A model generated the notes under the pieces. The model was not told the DNA's origin. It did no database searches and worked only from the letters and a program-made list of their open reading frames with translations. The position numbers and the translations under genes are program-made. This document shows positions 1 through 7,216 of a DNA stretch of 10,789 nucleotides, piece after piece (position 1 is the first letter of the stretch; the number at the start of each line of letters is the position of its first letter). The DNA is from Planctomycetaceae bacterium. Lineage in GTDB: Bacteria; Planctomycetota; Planctomycetia; Planctomycetales; Planctomycetaceae. Location: contig WFOZ01000599.1 in assembly GCA_015487825.1 (NCBI GenBank), positions 1-10,789 of the forward strand, given 5' to 3'.

Positions 1-245
1 ATTCCATCAACCTGAAACTGAGCAACAGTTCGCTCCCCCTTCGGTTCGATACGAATCAATTCGGCGCGGCGCTCGATGGCATCAGTCACCAATTCCTTGG
101 CGCGGTTCAGCCCAGCTTCAGCCAGCCTTGCATGTTCAGAAATATCAACTTCAACACCGCTGACAGTCCCCTGGAATAAGACGAGTTCAAACTCTTCGTC
201 ATCATCATATTCATCTTCATCATTACGACCGAATCCAAAAATCAC
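1..245 (-). CDS. GspE/PilB-type secretion ATPase, N-terminal part (runs off left edge)
   Basis: Only the first 81 codons are in the window. I read the start as the GTG at 245-243: an in-frame TAG lies four codons upstream (with GGAG beside it about 9 bases before the GTG), so the frame cannot begin earlier. The protein starts MIFGFGRNDEDEYDDDEE, a short hydrophobic start followed by a strongly acidic leader (residues 9-20). It then reads KELVTDAIERRAELIRIEPKG and ends the visible part with FQVDG. The pattern of a helical 'DAI.RRAE..R.EPKG' segment followed by '..F.VDG' is what I know from the N-terminal domain that precedes the RecA-like ATPase domain in GspE/PilB/PulE proteins (type II secretion or type IV pilus assembly motors), especially in planctomycetes. 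The Walker A and B motifs would lie outside the window, so the family call rests on this N-domain only. It lies 68 bases downstream of dapA and could be co-transcribed with it. Confidence 0.6.
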   Translation of the reverse strand, partial: MIFGFGRNDEDEYDDDEEFELVLFQGTVSGVEVDISEHARLAEAGLNRAKELVTDAIERRAELIRIEPKGERTVAQFQVDG

Positions 246-313
246 GAGAAGCTACTCCAGAAAAAAATCAGAAATGAAAAATGAAAGGAATAAATTTGTG
301 CAACTTGGGCCGT

Positions 314-1204
314 TCAATCGAGTAGCCCGTAGTTTTGCAATGTTTCTCGAAGTTGCGCGGTTCCCTGCTCATCCAGTGGCGTTAAAGGAAGACGAACTTC
401 ACCGGTTCCCTTGCCCAGAAGTTGCATCGCTGCTTTTACCGGAATCGGGTTGGTTGCCAGTGAAAGCATGTTTCGGCACAAACCAAACAGTTTATGATGT
501 GCCTGACGGGCAGCTTCCAGGTTATTGGAAGCCGCGTTATCAACCAGTGCTTTGACATCAGCCGGGACAAGATTTCCCGCCACAGAAACAGAACCGCTTC
601 CGCCAATGGACATTAACGGGAGAGTTAAGCTGTCATCGCCGGAAAGTAATGTCAAATTGGAGCCAGCCAGAATCTGAGAGGCCTGGTCCATCGAGCCAGT
701 TGCTTCTTTGACAGCAACAATATTCGGGATTTCCGCCAGGCGAATAATTGTTTCCGGCTCGATATTTTTCGCAGATCGACCGGGGATATTATAAACAACA
801 ATCGGAATATCAACCGCCTCTGCAATCGCCTTGTAATGTTGATAAAAGCCTTCCTGCATCGGCTTGTTATAGTAGGGAGATACGACGAGCGCCCCGTCAG
901 CTCCGGCCGCCTTTGCATTTTTCGTAAGCCGAATCGCCTCTGCAGTACTGTTGGATCCAGTCCCCGCCATTACCTTTGTCCGACCAGCCGCCTGATCGCA
1001 AACAATTTCGATTACGCGATCATGCTCATCATGCGAAAGTGTGGGACTTTCGCCCGTTGTTCCACATGGTGCGACTCCTTCGATTCCGGCTGCCACCATT
1101 TCATCAACCAGTTGCCGTAGTGCTGCTTCATCAACAGCGCCATCCTTAAACGGGGTGACCAACGCAACGGTTACCCCCCGGAACATTTCCCCTTTACGTG
1201 TCAT
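314..1204 (-). CDS. dapA: 4-hydroxy-tetrahydrodipicolinate synthase (DapA)
   Basis: A cytosolic class I aldolase that condenses pyruvate with aspartate semialdehyde, the first committed step to diaminopimelate and lysine. The 296 residues are a full-length TIM barrel (E. coli DapA has 292). Visible key residues: the GTTGE motif at 48-52 with the Thr pair 49/50, Tyr112 in SPYYNKP (the tyrosine supplied across the dimer), Tyr138 in the YNIPGR motif, Arg143 which binds the carboxyl of aspartate semialdehyde, and the Schiff-base Lys166 in AVKEATG. Arg143 favours true DapA over N-acetylneuraminate lyase or KDG aldolase paralogues. Met1 at 1204 has only a weak ribosome site; Met7 (1186) aligns better with the E. 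coli start, but the GGGG before it is only two bases away, so I keep the longer form. It sits 53 bases after the dehydrogenase gene, probably in one transcript. No lysine riboswitch fits in that gap. Confidence 0.96.
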   Translation of the reverse strand: MTRKGEMFRGVTVALVTPFKDGAVDEAALRQLVDEMVAAGIEGVAPCGTTGESPTLSHDEHDRVIEIVCDQAAGRTKVMAGTGSNSTAEAIRLTKNAKAAGADGALVVSPYYNKPMQEGFYQHYKAIAEAVDIPIVVYNIPGRSAKNIEPETIIRLAEIPNIVAVKEATGSMDQASQILAGSNLTLLSGDDSLTLPLMSIGGSGSVSVAGNLVPADVKALVDNAASNNLEAARQAHHKLFGLCRNMLSLATNPIPVKAAMQLLGKGTGEVRLPLTPLDEQGTAQLRETLQNYGLLD

Positions 1205-1257
1205 TTTATTCGCCTATTTAACCTGCCTAAATTAATTCAAGGTTTTGTTTTACCGCT

Positions 1258-2178
1258 TCAGGAGCGGTTTTTCCAGTCGATCCCGGATAATTCCGCCAAT
1301 GCGAGCAACAAAGCCTGCGTTCCATCTCTGCCGTGCCCCAGGGCTTTCAGTGCTATATAAAACTGGTGAGCCATCGCCAGGCCCGGCAAGGAAAGATTCA
1401 TTCGCTGTGCTTCTGCTAATGCGATCCCCATATCTTTGATGAAGTGTTCAACAAAGAACCCGGGATCGAAATTGTTATCAATAATTCGCGGAGCCAGATT
1501 GGATAGCGACCAGCTTCCTGCTGCTCCGCTGGCCACCGATTTCATTACCGTTTCCAGATCAAGCCCGGCTCGATAACCGTATAACAAACCTTCACAAACA
1601 CCAATCATCCCCGTTGCGATGAGAGTTTGATTGACCATTTTTGTGTGCTGACCCGCCCCGGCTTTTCCCTGATGCACAATCGTTTTGCCCATCGCGGCCC
1701 AACACGGATTCAACGCTGTAACGGTTTCTTCATCGCCACCAATCATAATGGAAAGGGCAGCATTCTTGGCCCCAACATCGCCGCCGGAAACAGGAGCATC
1801 GACAGCATGGACTCCCTTCGCTTTGGCCGCTTCATAAATTTCAATGGCAAGCGAAGGCTCACTGGTTGTCATGTCGACAAGCACATTTCCCGCACTCGCC
1901 CCGGCAAGGGCGCCTTGTTCTCCCAAAAAGACTTCGCGAACATCCTTGGGGAATCCAACAATCGCAAAAATGACATCTGAGTTTTCCGCGACCGCTTTAG
2001 GGCTATCGCACCAGGTGGCACCACGTTTAATCAGTGCATCTGCCTTTGATTGCGTACGGGAATAAACACTCAACGAAAACCCGGCTTCCATCAAATGACC
2101 AGCCATGCTCTGGCCCATCACGCCAGTGCCGATCCAACCGAGTTTTGTTTCACCTGCTTTAATTTCTAAATTCGCCAT
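1258..2178 (-). CDS. 3-hydroxyisobutyrate dehydrogenase family NAD(P)-dependent oxidoreductase
   Basis: A beta-hydroxyacid dehydrogenase of the 3-hydroxyisobutyrate dehydrogenase / tartronate semialdehyde reductase / glyoxylate reductase group. From the ATG at 2178 it has 306 residues. Features in order: Rossmann nucleotide loop GWIGTGVMG (14-22); SRT at 40-42 after the second strand, where an Arg suggests NADP(H) preference; the substrate-binding DAPVSGGD (127-134); and the catalytic segment [11 protein letters not shown] with the conserved Lys180 and Asn183. A C-terminal all-helical domain with [10 protein letters not shown] follows. The true substrate cannot be read from the sequence. A longer frame from a GTG at 2229 is possible, but it would add 17 unalignable residues encoded partly inside a hairpin (2213-2230). 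The ATG at 2178 is preceded by GGAG about 12 bases away and places the Rossmann motif at the normal distance. dapA follows after 53 bases. Confidence 0.9.
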   Translation of the reverse strand: MANLEIKAGETKLGWIGTGVMGQSMAGHLMEAGFSLSVYSRTQSKADALIKRGATWCDSPKAVAENSDVIFAIVGFPKDVREVFLGEQGALAGASAGNVLVDMTTSEPSLAIEIYEAAKAKGVHAVDAPVSGGDVGAKNAALSIMIGGDEETVTALNPCWAAMGKTIVHQGKAGAGQHTKMVNQTLIATGMIGVCEGLLYGYRAGLDLETVMKSVASGAAGSWSLSNLAPRIIDNNFDPGFFVEHFIKDMGIALAEAQRMNLSLPGLAMAHQFYIALKALGHGRDGTQALLLALAELSGIDWKNRS

Positions 2179-2212
2179 CTGTTCAACTATCTCCAGCTGA
2201 TAAATATCGTAG

Positions 2213-2230
2213 GGTGCATCGTCATGCACC
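2213..2230. repeat. Perfect 7-bp palindrome (hairpin) upstream of the dehydrogenase
   Basis: GGTGCAT (2213-2219) pairs perfectly with ATGCACC (2224-2230) around a four-base loop. On the plus strand it is preceded by ATCGTA. No T-run follows on either strand, so it does not look like a terminator. It resembles REP-like short palindromes that are scattered through many bacterial genomes; copy number in this genome cannot be judged here. Confidence 0.5.
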
Positions 2231-2247
2231 TTCTAAATTGATTTTTG

Positions 2248-2325
2248 TCGGGTATTTCCGAGGCACTACAACGCACTTTGCGTTGATCTCGAAAATATAC
2301 TGACCGAGGGAGGTGACGTACCCGA
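2248..2325. repeat. Nested inverted repeats in the helicase-dehydrogenase spacer
   Basis: Three nested pairs share one axis: TCGGGTA (2248-2254) with TACCCGA (2319-2325); CGAG (2259-2262) with CTCG (2288-2291); and a perfect 7-bp hairpin CAACGCA (2269-2275) / TGCGTTG (2279-2285) with a three-base loop. All of it lies past the stop of the helicase gene. There is no T-run next to the inner hairpin; a short T-rich tract lies outside the outer arm. It may be a folded 3' end, a REP/MITE-like insertion, or both. Confidence 0.45.
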
Positions 2326-2370
2326 TTTGTCATGAAATTTCGTTTCTCTCGAAGGGGAAGTATAATACAG

Positions 2371-4377
2371 TCAGGAACCATTTGCACGTGAGGAATCGGG
2401 GGAACCGCCTGAATCTTTTTTCTGCTCGTCCCGGTCGCCCCGCATTTCATACAAAAAGCGTGACGGGATAGTTTTCTGGGACTTTCCCCACTTTTTGCGA
2501 GTTTCTGCGAATGTCATCGTCAGCGATTCCTGAGCGCGAGTGACTGCAACATACGCCAGGCGTCGTTCTTCTTCAATTTCCTTTTCTGTTCCAATAACAG
2601 ATCGTTTATGAGGTAGCAATCCCTCTTCCATCCCGACCAGATAGACTCGCGGGAATTCGAGCCCCTTGGCACTATGAATCGTTAATAATTTGATCGCGTT
2701 CTGTTCAAGTTCTTTTTTATCACCCGATGCAAATTCGTCGCGATCATTCAATGCAATTTCATCCAGAAATTCCTGTAATCTAGGTTGGCGTGCCCGTTTA
2801 GAGTAATCATCAAGTGAATTAACTAGCTGTTCGATCGATTCGCGTCTGATCTGCTGTTGAGTTGATTGCTTATATAGCTTTTCAATTTCCCGCATGTAAT
2901 TAAGTGAATCAATCAGCTTCCTCAAATGATTAGCGAGTGGCTGGGAACTGTTTGAAAATTCTTTGCGCCAGCCTTCCACCTGGTGCCGAAAGTGATCCAC
3001 GGCGGCTTTAGCTTTTGCTGCCAGGATCCCCTTTTGAGTAGCCCTTTCAGCCGCTTCAAAAAATGGTATCCCTTCGCTGATTGCTCGGGTCATAATTTTA
3101 TCGATGGTACCGGTGCCGATATTACGGGCAGGCACATTGATGATTCGTAGCAGCGACGTTTCATCTTTCGGATACGCAATAATTCTCAAATAGGCGATTA
3201 AATCCCGAATCTCTTTGCGGTCAAAAAATGATTGGCTCCCCAAAATTACATATGACAACTGACGCCTGCGAAGTTCCGATTCAAACGCACGGGGTTGTTC
3301 ATTGGTGCGAAACAGAATTGCGAAATCGCGAGGCTGTTTATCTCGATGGTTGATCAAATAGTTGATCTCCATGACGACTCGTTCTGCTTCGATCGTGTCA
3401 TCCTGAAACTTTTCATACCGGACCGGCTCGATCCCCTTTTTCGTTGAACGCAGCACTTTTCGATGGCGTTCCCGATTAAAACTGACCAGCCGATTCGCAA
3501 CCGCCAGAATTTCTTCGGTACAACGGTAGTTATCTTCCAGACGCACTACTTTTGCAGTCGGAAAATGCTGTTGAAACGAAAGAATATGTTTTACCTCGGC
3601 TCCCCGCCAGCCGTATATTGACTGGTCGTCATCACCGACCACGCACAAATTTCCATGCGGCTCGACAAGCGCCTGAATGACTCGAAACTGTAATTGATTC
3701 GTATCCTGATATTCATCAATCTGAATGAAATCAAAACATTCCTGCTGACGACGCAGTGCTTCGGGATGGTAGGCGAACAGTTGATCGGTCAGCAACAGCA
3801 GGTCATCGAAATCGACACTGTTTCTGGCTCGTAGCTGTTCGACATATTTTTTGTAAGCCATTGAAGCGAGAAACTCCCGATCATCTTCTGCATGATCGCC
3901 TGCATCTCCCGGGCGAACCGCAGCAGATTTCCAGCGGCTGATAATGCTGAGCAAGTCCCCCGGTTTCAGTGCCGCTTCCTGAATACGAATTTTCCGAAGC
4001 ACTTCCCGGGCAATCGATTCCTGATCGCCACGATCGACAATCGTAAAATTTTTCCGATAACCGAGAGCTTCAATTTCTTCCCGTAAAATACGAACACATA
4101 AGGAGTGGAACGTTGAGATGCGAGGTTTTGATTTCATTCGTTTGCCGAACATACTCCGCAAACGCTCGGCCATTTCTTTGGAAGCCTTATTCGTAAACGT
4201 AACCGATAAAATCCGCTCAGGTGAAACGCCCTGGCTGATTAATAACGCCATCCGTGTTGTGATAACGCGAGTCTTCCCCGTTCCCGCACCTGCCAATACA
4301 AGTAACGGTCCCTGGGTCGTCGTTGCCGCCTCTCGTTGTGACGCGTTCAAAGATTCAACAAGTTGTCTCGGATTCAT
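2371..4377 (-). CDS. UvrD/Rep/PcrA-type superfamily 1A DNA helicase
   Basis: An ATP-driven 3'-5' single-strand DNA translocase/helicase for repair or replication restart. All SF1A motifs are present: Q motif LNASQREA (10-17), Walker A AGAGTGKT (29-36), motif Ia TFTNKASKEM (60-69), Ib STFHSL (88-93), DEYQDTN (221-227) with the catalytic Glu222, motif III VGDDDQSIYGWRGA (247-260), motif IV LEDNYR (280-285), motif V LTIHSAKGLEF (565-575), and motif VI EERRLAYVAVTRA with Arg614. At 668 residues it is close in size to E. coli Rep (673) and shorter than UvrD or PcrA (about 720). After PSRFL (638-642) only a short charged tail follows, so the C-terminal Tudor-like domain of PcrA/UvrD that contacts RNA polymerase is absent. 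I therefore give no gene symbol. The start is the only Met before the Q motif; no clear Shine-Dalgarno is seen. The kinase gene is 220 bases upstream. Confidence 0.95.
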   Translation of the reverse strand: MNPRQLVESLNASQREAATTTQGPLLVLAGAGTGKTRVITTRMALLISQGVSPERILSVTFTNKASKEMAERLRSMFGKRMKSKPRISTFHSLCVRILREEIEALGYRKNFTIVDRGDQESIAREVLRKIRIQEAALKPGDLLSIISRWKSAAVRPGDAGDHAEDDREFLASMAYKKYVEQLRARNSVDFDDLLLLTDQLFAYHPEALRRQQECFDFIQIDEYQDTNQLQFRVIQALVEPHGNLCVVGDDDQSIYGWRGAEVKHILSFQQHFPTAKVVRLEDNYRCTEEILAVANRLVSFNRERHRKVLRSTKKGIEPVRYEKFQDDTIEAERVVMEINYLINHRDKQPRDFAILFRTNEQPRAFESELRRRQLSYVILGSQSFFDRKEIRDLIAYLRIIAYPKDETSLLRIINVPARNIGTGTIDKIMTRAISEGIPFFEAAERATQKGILAAKAKAAVDHFRHQVEGWRKEFSNSSQPLANHLRKLIDSLNYMREIEKLYKQSTQQQIRRESIEQLVNSLDDYSKRARQPRLQEFLDEIALNDRDEFASGDKKELEQNAIKLLTIHSAKGLEFPRVYLVGMEEGLLPHKRSVIGTEKEIEEERRLAYVAVTRAQESLTMTFAETRKKWGKSQKTIPSRFLYEMRGDRDEQKKDSGGSPDSSRANGS

Positions 4378-4392
4378 AGTTGGTCAAATTAG

Positions 4393-4423
4393 ATGCCAAG
4401 TACCCGTGGGCTTGTCCTGGCAT
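4393..4423. repeat. Imperfect hairpin just upstream of the helicase start
   Basis: ATGCCA (4393-4398) pairs with TGGCAT (4418-4423); inside, AG (4399-4400) can pair with CT, leaving a bulge on the right arm. It lies 16-46 bases before the helicase ATG, in the expected leader of its mRNA. The rest of the 220-base spacer (4378-4597) holds a weak 5-bp hairpin ATCGT/ACGAT (4514-4527), followed on the minus strand by a T-rich stretch, and a 10-base palindrome at 4542-4551. No gene is visible in the spacer. Confidence 0.3.
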
Positions 4424-4597
4424 AATAAATGGCCCGCGATAGCTGCAGGTTATTGGTTATTTAATATTGTGAAACTGTTGAGGAATAATGGTTTCGTGTG
4501 CCACGGCAAGAAAATCGTTCCCACGATGCCCCATTTTTGAATAGATATCTAGCTGCTGCGAAATCCAGACGCGCTATCCTGTCCGGGTAAATAACAT

Positions 4598-5470
4598 TCA
4601 CATTTTCCGGGCAATTTGCTCAAAAGCATCTGTCATTTCTTTAGCCGTTTGCCAGCGATCATCCGGCCTTTTTTCCAGTCCTTTGAAGATTATCCCTGCG
4701 ATTTCTCCGGAAAGATCCGGGGCAAACTGCCGGATATCCAGAGGTGGACGGTTGAGGTTTTTGACAATCGTTTCCAAATTTTTTCCCTGCGGATAAGGCA
4801 AGTGGTTGGCACACATCTGGTAGCAGGTTACGGCATAGGAATAGATATCAATTCGTTGGTCGGTTCTTTGCCTTTTTACCAGTTCCGGAGCCATGTAGTC
4901 AGCTGTCCCGGTTCGGTTTCCCGGGGCGCAGAATGTGGCCGTATTCGGAACAACCAGACCAAAATCTATTAACTTGATATTACCTTTGGTGCTGGTGAGG
5001 ATGTTTTTAGGGCAAAAGTCGCGGTGGATCCAGTTTGCTTCATGAAAATACTGCAGGGCTTCTCCGATCTGGATCATCCATTTCAAACAGTAATTTTTCA
5101 TTGTTTCATTCTGCAGCTCGATGTACTGCAGCAGGCTGATTCCTTCGAGATATTCCATTACCAGAAAAGGCTTGTCTTCGGTGCTAATTCCGTACTCAAA
5201 AGTTTTGACGATGTAACGATGCTTCAACCCGATGGCAACCTCTCCTTCCTCCGGGCGTGCCCCTTTGGGAAATCGGAGGTTTATTTTCTGTTGTTTTACC
5301 GGATCAATAATTTTTAATGCGACAATCTGCTGAGTTTTATAATCTTTCGCCTTCCAGACATCCGACATGGTTCCGATCCCCATCTTCGAAATCAGTTCGA
5401 ACCGGGAATTTAAATTAACACGATTATCAACAGGTTTATCCCGCTGAAACCATTTTTTTAATATCTGCAT
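4598..5470 (-). CDS. Soluble Ser/Thr protein kinase (Hanks type) with atypical catalytic loop
   Basis: A 290-residue protein that is almost entirely a eukaryotic-like kinase domain. Visible elements: glycine-rich loop GIGTMSDVW (31-39, third Gly replaced by Ser), the ATP-anchoring Lys53 in ALK, Glu residues 74-77 as candidates for the helix-C acid, hinge VMEYLEG (104-110), catalytic loop HRDFCPKN (149-156) with Asp151 and Asn156, DFG at 169-171, GTADYMAPE (188-196) and the helix-F Asp208 in DIYSYAV. The Lys normally two residues after the catalytic Asp (HRDxK) is Cys153, and the activation segment contains further Cys and Thr. There is no transmembrane segment and no PASTA or other sensor domain, so it is cytosolic and probably relies on partner proteins for its signal. 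The start at 5470 has no Shine-Dalgarno but places the fold at a normal distance. No partner phosphatase or FHA protein is adjacent; the substrate is unknown. Confidence 0.9.
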   Translation of the reverse strand: MQILKKWFQRDKPVDNRVNLNSRFELISKMGIGTMSDVWKAKDYKTQQIVALKIIDPVKQQKINLRFPKGARPEEGEVAIGLKHRYIVKTFEYGISTEDKPFLVMEYLEGISLLQYIELQNETMKNYCLKWMIQIGEALQYFHEANWIHRDFCPKNILTSTKGNIKLIDFGLVVPNTATFCAPGNRTGTADYMAPELVKRQRTDQRIDIYSYAVTCYQMCANHLPYPQGKNLETIVKNLNRPPLDIRQFAPDLSGEIAGIIFKGLEKRPDDRWQTAKEMTDAFEQIARKM

Positions 5471-5502
5471 ATTATCTAAGTCTACCGAATGATGGGCGAG
5501 CC

Positions 5503-5518
5503 GGAAGTGTTAACTTCC
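5503..5518. repeat. Short palindrome upstream of the kinase gene
   Basis: GGAAGT (5503-5508) and ACTTCC (5513-5518) form a perfect 6-bp stem around GTTA. It lies 33-48 bases before the kinase ATG, a position where an operator or a REP-like element would be possible. No regulator can be assigned from the sequence. Confidence 0.4.
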
Positions 5519-5570
5519 CACTCTGGATGTTTTCGTTATACCGGCAGCCAGCCTTCGAATGAAAGTCAGC

Positions 5571-5613
5571 AGAGCCATTACCGCCCCGGTTCGCCTGGCG
5601 GTAGGTCAGCTCT
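5571..5613. repeat. Long hairpin abutting the accD stop codon
   Basis: Outer arms AGAGC (5571-5575) / GCTCT (5609-5613) and inner arms TACCGCC (5579-5585) / GGCGGTA (5597-5603) pair perfectly, and a GG-TTCG-CC mini-stem sits at the tip. The structure begins two bases after the accD stop codon. No T-run follows it in the direction of transcription, so it is not a classical intrinsic terminator; it could stabilise the 3' end of the accD transcript or be a REP-like repeat. Confidence 0.5.
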
Positions 5614-5615
5614 AT

Positions 5616-6473
5616 TCAACGGGCTTTTTTAGCAGGAGGCATTTCGCAATAGTCAATGAATGTCGCAATTTCCGAACGTAAGTCAGCCCGATTGATAATG
5701 CGATCTACAAAACCATGCTCCAGCAGGAATTCACTGGTTTGAAAATTATCCGGGAGTTCAGCTTTGACCGTTGCTGCAACAACTCGTGGCCCTGCAAATC
5801 CAACCAGTGCCTTCGGTTCTGCAACAACAAGATCACCTAACGATGCAAAACTGGCAGCGACACCTCCCATTGTTGGATTCGTTAAAACCGAAATATAAAA
5901 TCCTCCCGCTTCGTGATATCGCCCCAAGGCAGCGGATACTTTCGCCATCTGCATTAATGAAAGAATACCCTCGTGCATTCTCGCCCCTCCTCCCGAGCCA
6001 CTGACAATAATCAGTGGAAGCGAAAACCGCGTTGCCTGCTCAATGGCTCGTGTCAGTTTTTCGCCCACAACCGATCCCATACTCCCCATAATAAAGGCAG
6101 AATCGGTGACGCCAATCACCAGCGGACGGCCCCTCAAATATCCTCGACCGGTCAGGCAGGCGTCAACCATCCCGGTTTTATTCTGTTCCGACACGAGCCG
6201 CTTTTTGTAAGGCTTACTGTCGACAAACCCCAGGGGATCGACCGAACAAACCTGGGCATCCCACTCTTCAAAACTTCCTTCATCGAGTAGTTGCTCGATG
6301 CGGACGCGGGCGCCAACATAAAAATGATAATTGCATTCCGGACACAAACCTAACAGTTTATCGACCTGCTTACGATAAACCGTCGCGCCACATTCCGGAC
6401 ATTGCAACCATAATCCTTCAGGGACTCCCCGTTTGGCAGGACGCTCGGAAATATTATTATCGTTTTCAACCAT
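5616..6473 (-). CDS. accD: Acetyl-CoA carboxylase carboxyltransferase subunit beta (AccD)
   Basis: The beta half of the carboxyltransferase that moves the carboxyl group from biotin-BCCP to acetyl-CoA, giving malonyl-CoA for fatty-acid synthesis; it acts in the cytosol with AccA. The 285 residues (E. coli 304) begin with a short charged leader, then the zinc ribbon with CPEC (25-28) and CPEC (44-47), i.e. Cys25, 28, 44 and 47. The crotonase-like core shows [10 protein letters not shown] (129-138), the [12 protein letters not shown] stretch (157-168) that corresponds to SASGGARMQEG in E. coli, and [17 protein letters not shown], which carries the glycine-rich oxyanion region. The start at 6473 is the first Met, and no good Shine-Dalgarno precedes it. 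The gene lies 72 bases downstream of the phosphatase-like gene with no terminator visible between them, so the two are probably co-transcribed. accA is not in the window. Confidence 0.96.
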   Translation of the reverse strand: MVENDNNISERPAKRGVPEGLWLQCPECGATVYRKQVDKLLGLCPECNYHFYVGARVRIEQLLDEGSFEEWDAQVCSVDPLGFVDSKPYKKRLVSEQNKTGMVDACLTGRGYLRGRPLVIGVTDSAFIMGSMGSVVGEKLTRAIEQATRFSLPLIIVSGSGGGARMHEGILSLMQMAKVSAALGRYHEAGGFYISVLTNPTMGGVAASFASLGDLVVAEPKALVGFAGPRVVAATVKAELPDNFQTSEFLLEHGFVDRIINRADLRSEIATFIDYCEMPPAKKAR

Positions 6474-6545
6474 ACTGAGAACTTGTTAATAATCTAATAA
6501 ATTAAAGGGACATCGTTTGAGATTGTGAGTTTCGAATTTTCTCTA

Positions 6546-7097
6546 CTATTTTTGAAGCATCTGAACCTGGCAGCGATCTGTTGTTTTACCTGGCTGCGAC
6601 AAGCAGATTTTTCGCCCTTCCACAATGCAGGAAATCAAACTTGCAAGAGGTTCTGCAGCAACGATCAGGATGGTCGCTTTTTTCTTTGCGTATTTCTTAA
6701 GAACTTTCTCAATACGTTTAGTTGCCTCGCAGGTTGGTTCGGCATTTGGAATCGAAACTTCTATCGGTGATTCCTCCCAGTGTTTGTAGACTGAGGGATA
6801 TTTCCGTTTTACTTCATCAACTTCAAGGCCTTCCCATAATCCCTGATTAACATTCTTCAACTTTTTGCTGATTTTATGAGTCACATCAAGTGTTTCAGCG
6901 ATTATCTGAGCCGTTTCCAGAGCAGGGTTACCCGGCCCGGAAAGAATCAGTTCAATCGGTTGATCCTGCAGTGAACTTGCCAGGATCCGTACTTCCTGCC
7001 GGCCGGCTTCGTTGAGAGGAAGATCCAACCCTCCCTGGACACGGTTCTGACTGTCAAAATCAGTTTGTCCGGGACGCACTAACAATATCTGGCACAT
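6546..7097 (-). CDS. Histidine-phosphatase-superfamily protein lacking its catalytic residues (pseudophosphatase)
   Basis: The 183 residues follow the phosphoglycerate-mutase-like (histidine phosphatase) layout from end to end: a first strand QILLVRPGQT (3-12), RVQGGLDLPLNEAG (19-32), the SGPG...ALETA segment (53-63), GLWEGLEVDEV (86-96), KYPSVYKHWEESP (99-111), a retained Glu120 where the family has GES, and a last core strand ILIVAAEP (143-150). The catalytic residues are gone: the phosphate-accepting His of the RHG motif is Pro9, the Arg of the 'RA.(E/Q)TA' motif is Pro58, and the second His of the 'SHG' motif is replaced by Ala148-Glu149. Arg8 and Gly10 remain. The frame is intact and the fold motifs are well kept, so this looks like a maintained non-catalytic protein rather than a decaying gene. 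I recall similar RPG variants annotated in other planctomycetes, but cannot check. It sits between rpe and accD; its role is unknown. Confidence 0.8.
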   Translation of the reverse strand: MCQILLVRPGQTDFDSQNRVQGGLDLPLNEAGRQEVRILASSLQDQPIELILSGPGNPALETAQIIAETLDVTHKISKKLKNVNQGLWEGLEVDEVKRKYPSVYKHWEESPIEVSIPNAEPTCEATKRIEKVLKKYAKKKATILIVAAEPLASLISCIVEGRKICLSQPGKTTDRCQVQMLQK

Positions 7098-7180
7098 GTG
7101 TTAACCGAGATAAGGAGAAGGCTGCAATCAAACCCTCACAAGAGGATTTCATCTTGGGCAACCTGAAACAAAACCACCGG

Positions 7181-7207
7181 GACAGACCTCAATGAACTCG
7201 ATCTGTC
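7181..7207 (-). terminator. Possible terminator after rpe
   Basis: Reading the minus strand, GACAGA (7207-7202) followed by TCGA pairs with TTGA and then TCTGTC (7186-7181), with a two-base bulge and a loop of about five bases. It starts about 10 bases after the rpe stop. The following tract is T-rich (GGTTTTGTTTC) but begins several bases after the stem, so termination may be weak. Confidence 0.35.
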
Positions 7208-7216
7208 GAGGGTATC

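Noticed and set aside
76..555. Plus-strand 159-residue serine-rich open frame
   Set aside because: It runs antisense across the secretion-ATPase start and the end of dapA; its Ser-rich stretch is the complement of the Asp/Glu codons of the acidic leader.
1205..1257. Lysine riboswitch upstream of dapA
   Set aside because: The spacer is only 53 bases, much shorter than the lysine aptamer, and has no matching helices.
2361..2366. TATAAT on the plus strand as a promoter -10 box
   Set aside because: No -35-like hexamer at the right distance and no plus-strand gene downstream to drive.
2187..2450. Minus-strand 87-residue frame across the helicase-dehydrogenase spacer
   Set aside because: It overlaps the helicase end in another frame and is made mainly of the palindromic spacer; no recognisable domain.
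4118..4540. Plus-strand 140-residue open frame
   Set aside because: Antisense to the helicase N-terminus including Walker A; no independent protein features.
6546..7097. Annotation as an active phosphoglycerate mutase (gpm)
   Set aside because: Both catalytic histidines and the partner arginine are replaced, and the length (183) is short for GpmA; only the fold can be claimed.
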